Assembly: GCF_008807415.1 (NCBI RefSeq)
Contig: NZ_CP043626.1
Location: forward strand, 1,984,001 to 2,048,000
DNA length: 64,000 nucleotides
DNA from: Pseudomonas denitrificans (nom. rej.)
GTDB lineage: Bacteria > Pseudomonadota > Gammaproteobacteria > Pseudomonadales > Pseudomonadaceae
Direction: 5' to 3'
Of the stretch, positions 17,437 through 26,307 are shown in pieces. Numbering within the stretch: the stretch's first letter is position 1; every line of letters begins with the position of its first letter. The notes below the pieces were generated by a model. It did not search any database. It saw only the letters and a list, made by a program, of their open reading frames with translations, and was not told the DNA's origin. A program made the translations under genes and the position numbers.

Positions 17437-19380
17437 CTAATCTTTCTTCGTGATTTCCACTAGCTGACCAACTGTCAACATCATGTCATGTGAAAACAAC
17501 ATGCGCTTCGGACCATTCGACCTGGCCGACTCCGCCGTTGATTTATCTACCACGCTATGAGCGGTAGAAGAAACTGCAATCTCTCCCTCTAATCGCCACA
17601 ACTCAAGATTTGCTTCTTTTGTTTTTTTCTTGAGTAAATAGTTTCGATACAGAAGCACAATGTCATCTTCTTGCGCACAGGTAAGCGCCTGCTTATCCAA
17701 CGCATTATTGATTAATTTTCGAGTCGTGACACTGTGCCTGGTATGCCCCCACACCCCTAGAACATTAAGCACGCCAAAGTATCTGCCATCCGACAAATAG
17801 ACATCCACGGACCTATAGTCCTTTGGATTGATTATGACAGTAACCTTAATTCCAATTAAGTCAGGGCGCGAAGAGAGCTGAGGACTGGTATATCTCGCTC
17901 TGTCCAACTGTATGTACGGTCTCCTTCCAGAGCGGAGATCACCCCTTATTACGCAGGACTGCGTCTTACTCCCAAGAGCGACAGCTGTCACCGCTTGATT
18001 CATAAGGCATGGAAATAGCAAATCATCACTATTAAAATACTGCGCTAGCATTTCTAGTGGGCTTAATGAAAAAGTATGCCCACTACGTGGCGTTGCATTA
18101 TATTGAGCGACAAACACATCGATAACTTGCTCAGCCTCGTTTATGTCAATCTCAAATCTCAAAGCGTTAAGTTCAGAGTTATCTGAACGACCGGCGTGGG
18201 GGTGGCTTCCTGTGGAAGAAGGTAGCAAATGAATAAAACGCGAACAGAATTGCTTGAAGAGCCCTTCAATTTCGGACCGACGCTCTGGCCTCCTCAATTG
18301 ACCGAAGTTCAGGGAAAAACCATGCATCCCCCTAACCTGCTGGGAGATTATGTTGGCATGGTGCTGCATGGCGTTATCCAGGTATAGACTGCCCCATAGA
18401 GCCTTCTTGGCACTTGGAATCACATAGCACGGCATTCCAGCGCCCCTTGCATACTTAAGACCTGGGACAGTAAGATTTTCAATGGGCTGCCAATCACCAA
18501 TAATCGCATCAGCCAAGACATCTACCGCATCCTGGGCACTCACTTCGCTCCTAAATACCAACCGTTTTGCCAGTACGCACTCGCTGCAACTCTCAACAGC
18601 AGCAATCATCCAGAACCTGCTAATCAGCCGTCGAACTACAATGCCAGGTGTGGGCTCGATGAGAATTGTGAAATGCCCATCAACATAATAAGCATCTAGC
18701 TGAACCACGTCATATGGGGTGATCGCCTCAATTAACCGGTAGTCACCCGTCCCTACCTGTATGTGTGCCCGCCCACCCACGTCAGCCATTGCGGTCACGG
18801 CAGATTCGAAATCTCCCGCTAAAATAGAGTCCACCAAATGCAAAACGCTACGCTTCCCACCGGAAGGCAAGCAAAAAGGCCATTCAGTGTCTTTGACGCC
18901 CGCGTCTCTTAGCAGGCGAATAAATTCAGCATAATAGAATGCTTTCTTGTATTTTAGGCCGCGAAAAGCATCAGTATTCTCCTGCAAAACAATGGCTGCA
19001 AACTCACCCAGAAGTCCCGGATGACTCCGTAGCGTTAGATCCATTATTCCGCTAAGCCCTCCCCGCTGCTCCGTTCTTTTACTAAACTCAAAGTCACTCC
19101 TCGAATACTTCTTTATGTGCCTATTAGGCACAAGGCCATTTTCACCCTGATAGCCGCCGCGGGAGTCCATGGAACAAAACCTACCCATGAACCGACAAAC
19201 TTCAGAGCCTGGAATTCCAGTTAGCTCAAATATTCTCGCCAGATCAACGCCATCTAGTCGCAATTCAACGGCTTTTCTCCTGCGCAAAAATAACTGTTGA
19301 TCTGCCACTGGCAAGCAAGAAACCTCAATCTTACCGTAGCCGACCCGCTCCAACTCCTTCAATGAAATACATTTCTTCAT
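17437..19380 (-). CDS. tniA: TniA/TnsB-type DDE transposase
   Basis: A 647-residue transposase of the TniA/TnsB (retroviral integrase-fold) family. The catalytic triad looks complete: Asp229 (VVQLDAYYVDGH), Asp335 (LYLDNAMQHH, where the family more often has DNG) and Glu372 (RRSEIEGLFK). An N-terminal HTH-rich end-binding region and a C-terminal beta-barrel-like part flank the catalytic core. The start at 19380 (MKKCISLKEL) is chosen because its ATG overlaps the tnsA stop as ATGA, as at other junctions here; an ATG at 19392 is possible. It would cut and join the 3' ends of the element. GC is low compared with the chromosome. Confidence 0.9.
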   Translation of the reverse strand: MKKCISLKELERVGYGKIEVSCLPVADQQLFLRRRKAVELRLDGVDLARIFELTGIPGSEVCRFMGRFCSMDSRGGYQGENGLVPNRHIKKYSRSDFEFSKRTEQRGGLSGIMDLTLRSHPGLLGEFAAIVLQENTDAFRGLKYKKAFYYAEFIRLLRDAGVKDTEWPFCLPSGGKRSVLHLVDSILAGDFESAVTAMADVGGRAHIQVGTGDYRLIEAITPYDVVQLDAYYVDGHFTILIEPTPGIVVRRLISRFWMIAAVESCSECVLAKRLVFRSEVSAQDAVDVLADAIIGDWQPIENLTVPGLKYARGAGMPCYVIPSAKKALWGSLYLDNAMQHHANIISQQVRGMHGFSLNFGQLRRPERRSEIEGLFKQFCSRFIHLLPSSTGSHPHAGRSDNSELNALRFEIDINEAEQVIDVFVAQYNATPRSGHTFSLSPLEMLAQYFNSDDLLFPCLMNQAVTAVALGSKTQSCVIRGDLRSGRRPYIQLDRARYTSPQLSSRPDLIGIKVTVIINPKDYRSVDVYLSDGRYFGVLNVLGVWGHTRHSVTTRKLINNALDKQALTCAQEDDIVLLYRNYLLKKKTKEANLELWRLEGEIAVSSTAHSVVDKSTAESARSNGPKRMLFSHDMMLTVGQLVEITKKD

Positions 19381-20039
19381 AGCAACACCCATCTCGTGCT
19401 TTTAGCGAAGAGTGATCTTTCAAATTCAACATCAACAACTCCCTCCAAGTATTTTTTGCAGAATACATACAAAACCAAATCAATATCATAATTACCAAAC
19501 TCCAAGAGAAAATCATTCAGCCTCCCAGATTTTCGGCTATACAAATAGCTTTGGGCATCCATAAGAAAGGTCGAAGGTACATAGCAGTCACGCCCCGCAG
19601 ACAAACATGCGGCGACCCTAAGAAGAGGCATAATTCTGCTTTTGCTCGGCAACAAGTCAGAGTCGTTAAATATCAAATACCTAGCATTGCACCGTTCCGC
19701 AATAGCGCGCTGCAGGTCTATCTGCTCATTCGAAAGTGCATGCTTATCAAAATTGCCCATTTTAACTTCATGAAACTCTAATGGGCCATGCTTAAGCACT
19801 ACTTCTGCGTCGAACATGGTTTGCTTTGAGTGCAGCTGATCACCCAATGAGCGAGCAGGCGGATTTAGATTAAAGGACAAGACATTGGGATTGTACTCAA
19901 GGTGAAGAATCCAGTGAGCCAGTTCCCGATCACTAGGCAAAACAAAGCTCTTATCACACTTTGCGCTATACACCCTCCACATATTCCCGAAGGTTTTGGC
20001 GCGATTAGTGAATGCGGACGTTCTGCTGTGGCCGGCCAT
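19377..20039 (-). CDS. tnsA: TnsA-like heteromeric transposase endonuclease
   Basis: A 220-residue TnsA-type nuclease. The expected acidic and basic residues are visible: Glu39 (SDRELAHW), Asp77 (TMFDAEVVLK) and Lys93 (FHEVKMGNFD), matching the E-D-(E/Q)xK nuclease fold, with the LEYNPNVLSF and LNPP segments between. TnsA cuts the 5' ends while the DDE partner cuts the 3' ends, allowing cut-and-paste movement. The ATG at 20039 has AGGA 7 nt upstream; a longer start at 20057 lacks one. It is the first gene of the operon. AbaR/Tn6022-type elements carry an equivalent gene, named tniC, in the same place. Confidence 0.8.
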   Translation of the reverse strand: MAGHSRTSAFTNRAKTFGNMWRVYSAKCDKSFVLPSDRELAHWILHLEYNPNVLSFNLNPPARSLGDQLHSKQTMFDAEVVLKHGPLEFHEVKMGNFDKHALSNEQIDLQRAIAERCNARYLIFNDSDLLPSKSRIMPLLRVAACLSAGRDCYVPSTFLMDAQSYLYSRKSGRLNDFLLEFGNYDIDLVLYVFCKKYLEGVVDVEFERSLFAKSTRWVLL

Positions 20040-20057
20040 AAATGCGTCCTGCGCCAT

Positions 20058-20320
20058 AAGGCGCGGGTGCTATCAAGCACTTATCACACACTAGAACCTT
20101 AAGAATATTAAGTAAAGAACCGAGTAATGCTAATAACACTAATTTATAGCACTTCCATTTATGATATTTAGTTCCCTTAATGAAGCGTGCACACCCTTGA
20201 TAGAAAATTCTTTGCAAACACCGCTAAAATAAACTAGAATTATTCTCACAAAGCATGCCAGCCCACTGTTTTGTAAGATTATTTTTTATTTTAGAACTTT
20301 ATACTTTTACTTCAGGCTAC
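20058..20320. other. AT-rich leader upstream of the tni operon, probable transposon end region
   Basis: About 260 bp of strikingly AT-rich DNA between tnsA and the high-GC chromosome. No gene is visible. TTCTA on the minus strand recurs at about 20089, 20233 and 20294, and AGCACTT occurs twice on the plus strand (20077 and 20150). These could be transposase-binding repeats, but they are too weak to define the end. The operon promoter must lie here. The element boundary is probably between here and about 20370, where GC rises sharply. Confidence 0.4.
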
Positions 20321-20602
20321 TCATCGCTCCATATCCAGTTTCTTCCGATGTCCCCCATACCCTTCACAGGCGAAAAACTCGTCGCCCTTTGCGATCAGGG
20401 CCAGGCGCACCTGTCGCTGGTCGAGCTCGTCTCGACTACCCAGGAACAGGTGCTTGCGGAGTTCTTCGCTGTCCGGCAGCCAGTCTCGATAGATCGGCCA
20501 GATGCTCTCGCCGATAACAGCTACATAGCGGCCGCCGGGAATGATCAGCTCGCGGCCGCCACACAGGCACGGGTGCGCCCTGGTGGGTTTGTTCAGGTTA
20601 AG
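20321..20602 (-). pseudogene. C-terminal fragment of an unrecognised chromosomal gene
   Basis: A 94-codon frame with chromosomal base composition but no start codon, opened by an in-frame stop at 20603-20605. It encodes CLCGGRELIIPGGRYVAVIG, then WPIYRDWLPDSEELRKHLFL, and later LALIAKGDEFFACEGYGG. The sequence is clearly protein-like, and it abuts the AT-rich end of the mobile region. It may be the remains of a gene cut by the insertion. No family was recognised. Confidence 0.4.
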
Positions 20603-20633
20603 TCAGCACCGGGCCCACCCTCCCCTGTTTCTT

Positions 20634-22268
20634 CTAGTCAGCCTCAGGGTGCTTGGCAGGCGCTGCATACCAGTTTTCGCGCGACACCACCTTCTCAATA
20701 TCGGGGTCCCCAAGGTAGTGCGGCGACATGATCTGCACGCCATATTCGTTGAACACGTCCTGGATATGGGCATGCAGCATGCTCAGCAATTGCGCCCGTG
20801 GACGGGGCTCGCTGGGGATGGCCTGGGCAACCAGTCGGTATTCGGGATAGAAGTCCGACAGGGCCGTCTGGAACACGTAAGGCGGCGGGACCTGCAAGAT
20901 GCCATCCGTACGCCGGGCAGCCTCGATGAGCATCGCTTCCACCTGCCGCCAGGGCGTGTCGTAGCCGATGGTGACCACGGTGTCGACGACGTAACCCTGG
21001 CCCTGCACTATCCGCGAGTAGTTCTTGGTGACCGACCCGGTGATCATCGAGTTCGGCAGTGTCAGCACCTCGCCAAGGCCAGTGCGGATAGTGGTGTTGA
21101 ACATACCGACCTCCGTCACGGTGCCCTCGTGGTCGCCAATGCGCACGAACTCCCCGGCACGCAGGGTCCGCGAGTAGGTCAGGATCAGGCCGGAGGCAGC
21201 CTGCCCCACCACGCTGGAAGCCCCCAGCGAGATCATCAGGCCGACGAGCACCGACAGCCCCTTGAACGCCTCGGTCCCTGAACCGGGAAGATACGGATAC
21301 GCCATGACGACGGCGAACAACCAGATGGCGAGCGAAGTCAGGCGCGTGGTGGGCTGCAGGGTCTCTTCGGTCAACCAGCGAATCGTGCCAGGCCGGGACA
21401 GGCGCTCCAGCAGCCTTTTGCTGAACCCGCTGATGCCCCGGGCGATGAAGAAGATCATCACGGCGACCGCAATGCCCGGTATCGCGCTGACGATCCCGCT
21501 GAGCAGGTAATCCAGCAGCCGGAACAGGTAGACGTCGAGGCTTTCTCCCCAGGGCCGGGTATAGGGGAATTGCGACAGCACGTAGCTGAGCCACTCGTAG
21601 CTCAGCAGAAACACGACTGCCCAACAGAACAGCCAGATCAGCCGATCCGCCAGGTAGTAGAGATACTGCATGTCGAACAGCTGCAGTTGCCCCACCCTGA
21701 TCTGCCGGGCCCGCTCGCGCATCAGCTGTGGTAGCCGGCCTCGCACCTTGCGCCTGAGGAAATGCACCAGCCTCAGCAGCAACACGTACAGGACGGTGGC
21801 AACTGCAGAGTACCCCAGGGCCTTGAGCAGGAATCGAAGGTTGCGCGCCTGGCCGGTTTCCTCCACAACCACCTTGAGGTTCGCGGCAGCCCTTGCTGCG
21901 GCCTCCTGCACAGAGCCTTCCGGCGAATCGAGGTCCTGTGGCGAAACGATAAAGGCGCGCCGGCCGCCCAGCAGAACCATGTAGCTGTGAAGGATGGGGG
22001 CAGTGCTGACCTGCAGGTCGTCGGTCCCTTGCAGTACATCCTCGATAACTGCCTTGGCCCGCTGCTGTCGGCCTGCCGGCGTCTCGCCCAGCAAGGTGGC
22101 GCGGAACACGACAATGCTGCGGTTGGCGATCTTCAGCTCCACGGGGTCAGCGGCGACGCCCTCGGTTGCATCGGGGCCTGACGCAGGTTCGGCCCTGGCT
22201 GCAACCGCACAGGCCAATCCCAACACCACCAGCATCAAGCTGAGCCTTGCGCCGATCCAACGCCCCAT
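20634..22268 (-). CDS. MscS-family mechanosensitive channel with periplasmic domain
   Basis: A 544-residue protein: signal peptide (MGRWIGARLSLMLVVLGLAC...), a periplasmic segment of about 150 residues, several membrane helices, and the MscS pore and beta domain. The last includes SLGASSVVGQAASGLILTYS (pore-lining helix) and FVRIGDHEGTVTEVGMF, with the family's VTIGYDTPW further on. It opens under membrane tension to release solutes during hypo-osmotic shock. The start at 22268 is set by AGGAG 8 nt upstream; the open frame reaches 22463 with poorer starts. It lies just outside the mobile region, downstream of but not coupled to the nrsF gene. Confidence 0.9.
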   Translation of the reverse strand: MGRWIGARLSLMLVVLGLACAVAARAEPASGPDATEGVAADPVELKIANRSIVVFRATLLGETPAGRQQRAKAVIEDVLQGTDDLQVSTAPILHSYMVLLGGRRAFIVSPQDLDSPEGSVQEAAARAAANLKVVVEETGQARNLRFLLKALGYSAVATVLYVLLLRLVHFLRRKVRGRLPQLMRERARQIRVGQLQLFDMQYLYYLADRLIWLFCWAVVFLLSYEWLSYVLSQFPYTRPWGESLDVYLFRLLDYLLSGIVSAIPGIAVAVMIFFIARGISGFSKRLLERLSRPGTIRWLTEETLQPTTRLTSLAIWLFAVVMAYPYLPGSGTEAFKGLSVLVGLMISLGASSVVGQAASGLILTYSRTLRAGEFVRIGDHEGTVTEVGMFNTTIRTGLGEVLTLPNSMITGSVTKNYSRIVQGQGYVVDTVVTIGYDTPWRQVEAMLIEAARRTDGILQVPPPYVFQTALSDFYPEYRLVAQAIPSEPRPRAQLLSMLHAHIQDVFNEYGVQIMSPHYLGDPDIEKVVSRENWYAAPAKHPEAD

Positions 22269-22491
22269 CCCATCGCTCCTTGGAAGCAAAGCCGATCTGC
22301 TGAGAACAAACTGAATCAAGCGTAGCCAGCTTCTGGAGGTCTTGGAGGCAGAAGCGGCCCCTGCCTCGGGGAAAATTCTTTGACTCGATAGCTGCCGCTG
22401 AACGGAGGCAATGGCCGAAGGAGCTCGCAAGCTGCGAGAGAAATCCATGTCCGGCATGCACAATGCCTATCCCGGACGGGTTGCCGCGCAG

Positions 22492-23133
22492 TTACCAGCG
22501 CAACAGCCGTGGCCCGAGCACTGCACCCAGCGCGGTCGGCAGAAGCATGCCGAGCAGGTACCAGACACCCCAGAATGGAATGCCCATCTCCGGGCAGTGC
22601 AGGCAGTACGCCAGGGTCGCCGTGGCTCCCGCCAGCAGCCCGCCGGCGGCGCCGGCAATGCGCAAGCGCGTCGGTGCGAGACCGCGCAGTGCCCAGAACA
22701 CGCCGATGAAAGTCGGCACCGAAAGCAGCGCGATGTTCAGCGGACAGGTGCGCCAGGTCTTGCCGAGAATCAGGCCAGTGCGGGCGTCGGCAGGTACTCC
22801 GGCCAGCTCCATCGCTCCGCCGATCCACACCAGTAGCACGGGCAGCGCCAGCAGCACCCAGGCCGCCCCGCCGCCCACGCCTGGCCGTGCCAGGCGGCTG
22901 CTCAGCCACAGGGCAAGCGGGGCAAGGCTGCCGGGCAGCGCGACCTTGGCCCAGAACAGCGGTGTGCGCGCCACCTCGCCCAGGTCGGGGCGTACACCGA
23001 AAATTGCCGCCATCAACAGCAGTGCGCCCAGGGCACCGGCCAGCAGCGCGATGGCGAAGCGCTTGCCCAGAGCGTGACGGTCCACTGCGCCCTCGCCTGC
23101 GCTCAACAGGTCGATCAGTTCATTGGTCTTCAT
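22492..23133 (-). CDS. nrsF: NrsF-type (DUF1109) membrane anti-sigma factor
   Basis: A 213-residue inner-membrane protein with six predicted helices and the DUF1109/NrsF pattern. It starts with [15 protein letters not shown] and carries conserved cysteines in KTWRTCPLNI and YCLHCPEMG. NrsF proteins hold the SigF-type ECF sigma factor at the membrane and release it under heavy-metal or oxidative stress; in Caulobacter the conserved cysteines matter for sensing. It overlaps the sigma-factor gene by 14 bp, so the two are co-translated. Together with the bufferin operon across the intergenic region it forms a stress-response unit. Confidence 0.85.
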   Translation of the reverse strand: MKTNELIDLLSAGEGAVDRHALGKRFAIALLAGALGALLLMAAIFGVRPDLGEVARTPLFWAKVALPGSLAPLALWLSSRLARPGVGGGAAWVLLALPVLLVWIGGAMELAGVPADARTGLILGKTWRTCPLNIALLSVPTFIGVFWALRGLAPTRLRIAGAAGGLLAGATATLAYCLHCPEMGIPFWGVWYLLGMLLPTALGAVLGPRLLRW

Positions 23134-23710
23134 CGCTTCGCAACCCTCGGATGATGTTCGCCAGGGCCTTGAGCCCGCGGTGGATGCCGACCTTCACGGC
23201 GGAACTGGAAAGCCCGGTCAGGCTGGCGGTTTCCTCTACCGACAGCCCTTCCAGCTTCACATGGACAATCGGCAGGCGCTGTTTGTCGGGCAGTTGCTGC
23301 AGCAGCTTGCCGAGGTCGCGGCTGGCCTGCGCGGGTTCGCCATTCTCGATGGCGAACAGTTCTCCCTCGTCATCCGCCAGCGGATCGTGGAGCGCCTCCC
23401 GGCGCGCAAAGGCGCGGAAGTGGTCGGCCAGCTTGTAGCGCGCGATTGCCTGCACCCAGACGGTCAGCGGCTGCTCGGCACGGTAGGTGTGGCGGGCATT
23501 GTGGACCGCCAGCAGCACTTCCTGCAGCAGGTCCTCGACCTCGCCGGGGCGCTGGCTCAGGCGCCGGCCCAGGAAGGCCCGCAAGTGCGAGGCGAGTGCG
23601 CTGAGGAACTCGCGATAGGCCCTGCCGTCACCGCCCATGCCACGCAGCAACAGTGCCTGCAGCTGCGCCTCACGCGCGATCAACGCTTCCTGGCTGGTAG
23701 TTCGTTGCAT
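23120..23710 (-). CDS. sigF: SigF-type ECF RNA polymerase sigma factor
   Basis: A 196-residue ECF sigma factor with region 2 ([17 protein letters not shown], then [18 protein letters not shown]) and region 4 ([20 protein letters not shown], then [20 protein letters not shown]). It pairs with NrsF, whose gene overlaps its 3' end. The ATG at 23710 has AGGA 6 nt upstream. However, an exact SigF-type promoter (23701-23726) covers that start, so transcripts from it would begin inside the first codons. A TTG at 23683 with AGGAAG before it would then be used. The sigma factor probably drives its own operon and the bufferin genes. Confidence 0.9.
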   Translation of the reverse strand: MQRTTSQEALIAREAQLQALLLRGMGGDGRAYREFLSALASHLRAFLGRRLSQRPGEVEDLLQEVLLAVHNARHTYRAEQPLTVWVQAIARYKLADHFRAFARREALHDPLADDEGELFAIENGEPAQASRDLGKLLQQLPDKQRLPIVHVKLEGLSVEETASLTGLSSSAVKVGIHRGLKALANIIRGLRSDEDQ

Positions 23711-23726
23711 CGACCGTCCTGGTTAC
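23701..23726 (-). promoter_or_regulatory. SigF-type ECF promoter of the sigF-nrsF operon
   Basis: On the minus strand GTAACC (23726-23721) is followed after exactly 16 bases by CGAA (23704-23701). This equals the GTAACC-N16-CGAA consensus described for Caulobacter SigF. It overlaps the first ATG of sigF, implying an internal start (TTG at 23683) for the autoregulated transcript. Confidence 0.7.
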
Positions 23727-23853
23727 ACCGAAGGTGAATTCTTTCCCGGTCTCGCCCCAGCCTGCTGGCGTCCCGTTCGCCTGCGAAAAAACAGGCCTTG
23801 GTTCAATACGTTAGGGCCGCGCCAAAAAATTCTCAAAAAAATTTCGCGACGCT

Positions 23854-23879
23854 GTAACCGGACCGCCTCTCCCGGCGAA
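23854..23879 (+). promoter_or_regulatory. SigF-type ECF promoter of the bufferin operon
   Basis: GTAACC (23854-23859), a 16-bp spacer, then CGAA (23876-23879) on the plus strand, 61 bp before the bufA start codon. It is the same consensus and spacing as the divergent copy at 23701-23726, which strongly supports control of bufABC by the adjacent ECF sigma factor. Confidence 0.8.
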
Positions 23880-23939
23880 CTACTCACCGAGCCGCCGGAA
23901 AGCCTTCCGCGGCCCCTCAACCGAACGGGAGACCGCACC

Positions 23940-24227
23940 ATGAAAAACCTGACCCTTGCCACCGCCGCCCTCGCCCTTGCCGCCATCACCGGCACTGCCC
24001 TGGCCGACGACATGAACACCAAGGCCAGCGATGGCGCGGCCATGGAGAAGTGCTACGGCGTCGCCATGGCCGGCAAGAACGACTGCAAGGCCGGTGCCGG
24101 CACCACCTGCGCGGGCAGCGCCAAGAAGGACTACGACGGCATGCACTGGAAGAACGTTCCGGCCGGCACCTGCACCACGATCAAGACGCCCCACGGCATG
24201 GGCTCGCTGACGCCGAGCAAGGCCTGA
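23940..24227 (+). CDS. bufA: Bufferin-type RiPP precursor (DUF2282, BufA1)
   Basis: A 95-residue exported peptide: signal peptide ([22 protein letters not shown]), then a short core with four cysteines ([36 protein letters not shown]). This is the DUF2282/bufferin pattern. In known bufferins the MNIO enzyme converts core cysteines to thiooxazoles and the peptide buffers copper in the periplasm. It heads the operon bufA-bufB-bufC-doxX and has an exact SigF promoter upstream. All four conserved Cys are present. The metal bound by this member is inferred, not shown. Confidence 0.88.
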   Translation: MKNLTLATAALALAAITGTALADDMNTKASDGAAMEKCYGVAMAGKNDCKAGAGTTCAGSAKKDYDGMHWKNVPAGTCTTIKTPHGMGSLTPSKA

Positions 24228-24243
24228 GCCAAGGCCGCCGACC

Positions 24244-25077
24244 ATGAACGCATTCCATCAACCGGGCGCCGGGCTGGGGCTCAAGGGCGAACACTACGCC
24301 CAGGCCTTGGCCTGCTCCGCCCAGGGTCTCTGGTTCGAAGTGCATCCGGAGAACTACATGGTCGGCGGTCCCCGCCTTGCCTGGCTGGAACGGATCGCCG
24401 AACGCCATCCGCTATCGCTGCACGGAGTCTCGCTGTCCCTGGCGGCCGATGCTGCACCTGACGAGACACATCTTCGGCATCTGCGCGCGCTGGTCGAGCG
24501 CGTGCAACCGCACTTGATTTCCGAGCACCTGGCCTGGTCGACCTGGCGCGGCCAGTACCTGCCGGACCTGCTGCCCTTCCCGCGCAGCCATGCGGCCCTG
24601 GCGCGCATCACCGAGAACATCCAGCGCACCCAGGAAGCCCTGGGCCGGCGTATCGCCATCGAGAACCCCAGCCACTATCTGCGCCTGGAGGGCCACGACT
24701 GGGACGAAATCGAATTCCTCACGGAGCTCGCGCTGCGCACCGGCTGCGGCCTGCTGCTGGACGTCAACAACGTGCATGTCAGCTCGCACAATCTCGGCTT
24801 CGATGCGAGACGCTACCTCGACCGTTTCCCGGCAGCGGCCATCCTTGAAATCCACCTGGCCGGCCACAGCCGCGACGAGGGCGGCGAACTGCTGATCGAC
24901 TCCCACGATGCGCCGGTCGACGAGCCGGTCTGGGCGCTCTACGAGCACCTGATCCAGCGCATCGGCCCGAGGCCGACACTGATCGAGCGCGACGACCATC
25001 TGCCTGCTTTCGAAGAGTTGCTGGCCGAGCGCGAGATCGCTCAGGCGATCCTCAACCTGGCGGAGGTGAAACCATGA
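24244..25077 (+). CDS. bufB: MNIO-family (DUF692) bufferin-modifying oxidase
   Basis: A 277-residue TIM-barrel protein of the multinuclear non-haem iron-dependent oxidase (DUF692) family. Family landmarks include [57 protein letters not shown] and [12 protein letters not shown], carrying the His/Glu/Asp iron ligands. In bufferin systems this enzyme modifies cysteines of the bufA precursor. It begins 16 bp after bufA and overlaps bufC by 4 bp (ATGA). It looks complete and is of normal length for the family. Confidence 0.92.
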   Translation: MNAFHQPGAGLGLKGEHYAQALACSAQGLWFEVHPENYMVGGPRLAWLERIAERHPLSLHGVSLSLAADAAPDETHLRHLRALVERVQPHLISEHLAWSTWRGQYLPDLLPFPRSHAALARITENIQRTQEALGRRIAIENPSHYLRLEGHDWDEIEFLTELALRTGCGLLLDVNNVHVSSHNLGFDARRYLDRFPAAAILEIHLAGHSRDEGGELLIDSHDAPVDEPVWALYEHLIQRIGPRPTLIERDDHLPAFEELLAEREIAQAILNLAEVKP

Positions 25078-25829
25078 AGAGCTCGCTTGGCGCCTTCCAG
25101 GATGCCTTTGTCGACGCCATCTACCGGCGCCCTGCTCCGGCGCTGCAAGGCGTGATCACACAGGCGGCCTTCGAGGTGTATCGCAACACCGTGTTCAAGG
25201 GCTGCGTCGACGCGCTGTGCGACAACTTCCCGACCATCGAGCGCCTGGTCGGTACCGACTGGATGCGCGCGGCGGCAGCCATTCACGCCCGCGAGACGCC
25301 GCCAGACGATGCCCGCCTGATCCTCTACGGTGAGAGCTTTGCCGATTTCCTCGATGCATTCGAACCCGCACGGGAACTGCCCTATCTTGGCGCCGTGGCG
25401 CGCCTGGACCGGTCATGGACGGAGGCCTTCGTCGCACCTCAGGAGGCGCGCCTCGACCTCGCCAGCCTGGCCGGCATGACCGCCTCGGATCTTGCCACCT
25501 GCCACCTGGAAACGCGTGCCTGCGTGCGCTGGCGCTGGTTTGCCGAGCAGCCGATCTACAGCATCTGGCGCTGCAACCGCGAAGCCCTGCCGATACCCGA
25601 AGAGCTGCCCTGGCAAGGCGAAGGCGCGTTACTGGTCGGCCATTCCGATGGCGTCGCCTGGCACGCGCTTGAGGTCGGCGGCTGTACCTTTCTCGACGCC
25701 TGTGCAGCCGGAGACAACCTGGATCAGGCATCGACCCAGGCACTTCAGGCGCAACCGGATCTCGACTTCCACGACCTGTTCGGCCGCCTGCTCGGCGCCG
25801 GGGTTTTCCGTCCCATCGCCCTCGCGTGA
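25074..25829 (+). CDS. bufC: DUF2063 protein, BufC-type peptide-modification partner
   Basis: A 251-residue protein with the DUF2063 N-terminal pattern ([20 protein letters not shown], then [20 protein letters not shown], then [17 protein letters not shown]). BufC proteins bind the MNIO enzyme and recognise the precursor peptide. Its ATG overlaps the bufB stop by 4 bp, so the two are translated together, in line with complex formation. The C-terminal part is less conserved. No odd features. Confidence 0.88.
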   Translation: MKSSLGAFQDAFVDAIYRRPAPALQGVITQAAFEVYRNTVFKGCVDALCDNFPTIERLVGTDWMRAAAAIHARETPPDDARLILYGESFADFLDAFEPARELPYLGAVARLDRSWTEAFVAPQEARLDLASLAGMTASDLATCHLETRACVRWRWFAEQPIYSIWRCNREALPIPEELPWQGEGALLVGHSDGVAWHALEVGGCTFLDACAAGDNLDQASTQALQAQPDLDFHDLFGRLLGAGVFRPIALA

Positions 25830-25839
25830 GGAGACCATC

Positions 25840-26307
25840 ATGGACATCGCCCGCACTACCCTGCCCCGCACCGGCCTGCGCCAACGCTGGAACCGCATGG
25901 CCGACTTCCTGCAGCACCTGCTCGGCGACACCTTTCTCTGCCTGGTGGCGCGCTGGGGAATCGCCGCGACCTTCTTCCTCTCCGGGCGCACCAAGGTCGA
26001 AGGGCTCCTGACCATCACCCCGAGCACCTACGAGCTGTTTCGCACCGAGTACATGCTGCCGCTGGTGCCGCCGCAGATCGCCGCCCACCTGGCGACCTAC
26101 GCCGAGCACCTCTTCCCGCTGCTGCTGGTGCTGGGCCTGTTCACCCGCCTTTCGGCCCTGGCGCTGCTGGGGATGACCACGGTGATCGAGGTATTCGTCT
26201 ATCCGGATGCCTGGCCCACCCACCTGGTCTGGGCGGGCCTGCTGCTGTGGCTGATCGGTCGCGGTGCCGGCAGTTGGTCGCTGGATCGCGCGCTGGGCAT
26301 TCGCTGA
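25840..26307 (+). CDS. DoxX-family inner-membrane protein of the bufferin operon
   Basis: A 155-residue membrane protein with four predicted helices and the DoxX pattern ([20 protein letters not shown], then [20 protein letters not shown]). DoxX proteins recur as the last gene of bufferin and MNIO operons, possibly linking the modification to respiratory electron flow. The ATG at 25840 follows GGAGA, 10 bp after bufC. A GC hairpin at 26308-26336 directly follows the stop, but it lacks a clear U-tract. Confidence 0.85.
   Translation: MDIARTTLPRTGLRQRWNRMADFLQHLLGDTFLCLVARWGIAATFFLSGRTKVEGLLTITPSTYELFRTEYMLPLVPPQIAAHLATYAEHLFPLLLVLGLFTRLSALALLGMTTVIEVFVYPDAWPTHLVWAGLLLWLIGRGAGSWSLDRALGIR

Noticed and set aside
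15134..20039. An RNA-guided (CRISPR-associated) transposon
   Set aside because: TniQ and a Tn7-like core are present, but no CRISPR array, Cas12k or Cascade gene lies anywhere in the window.
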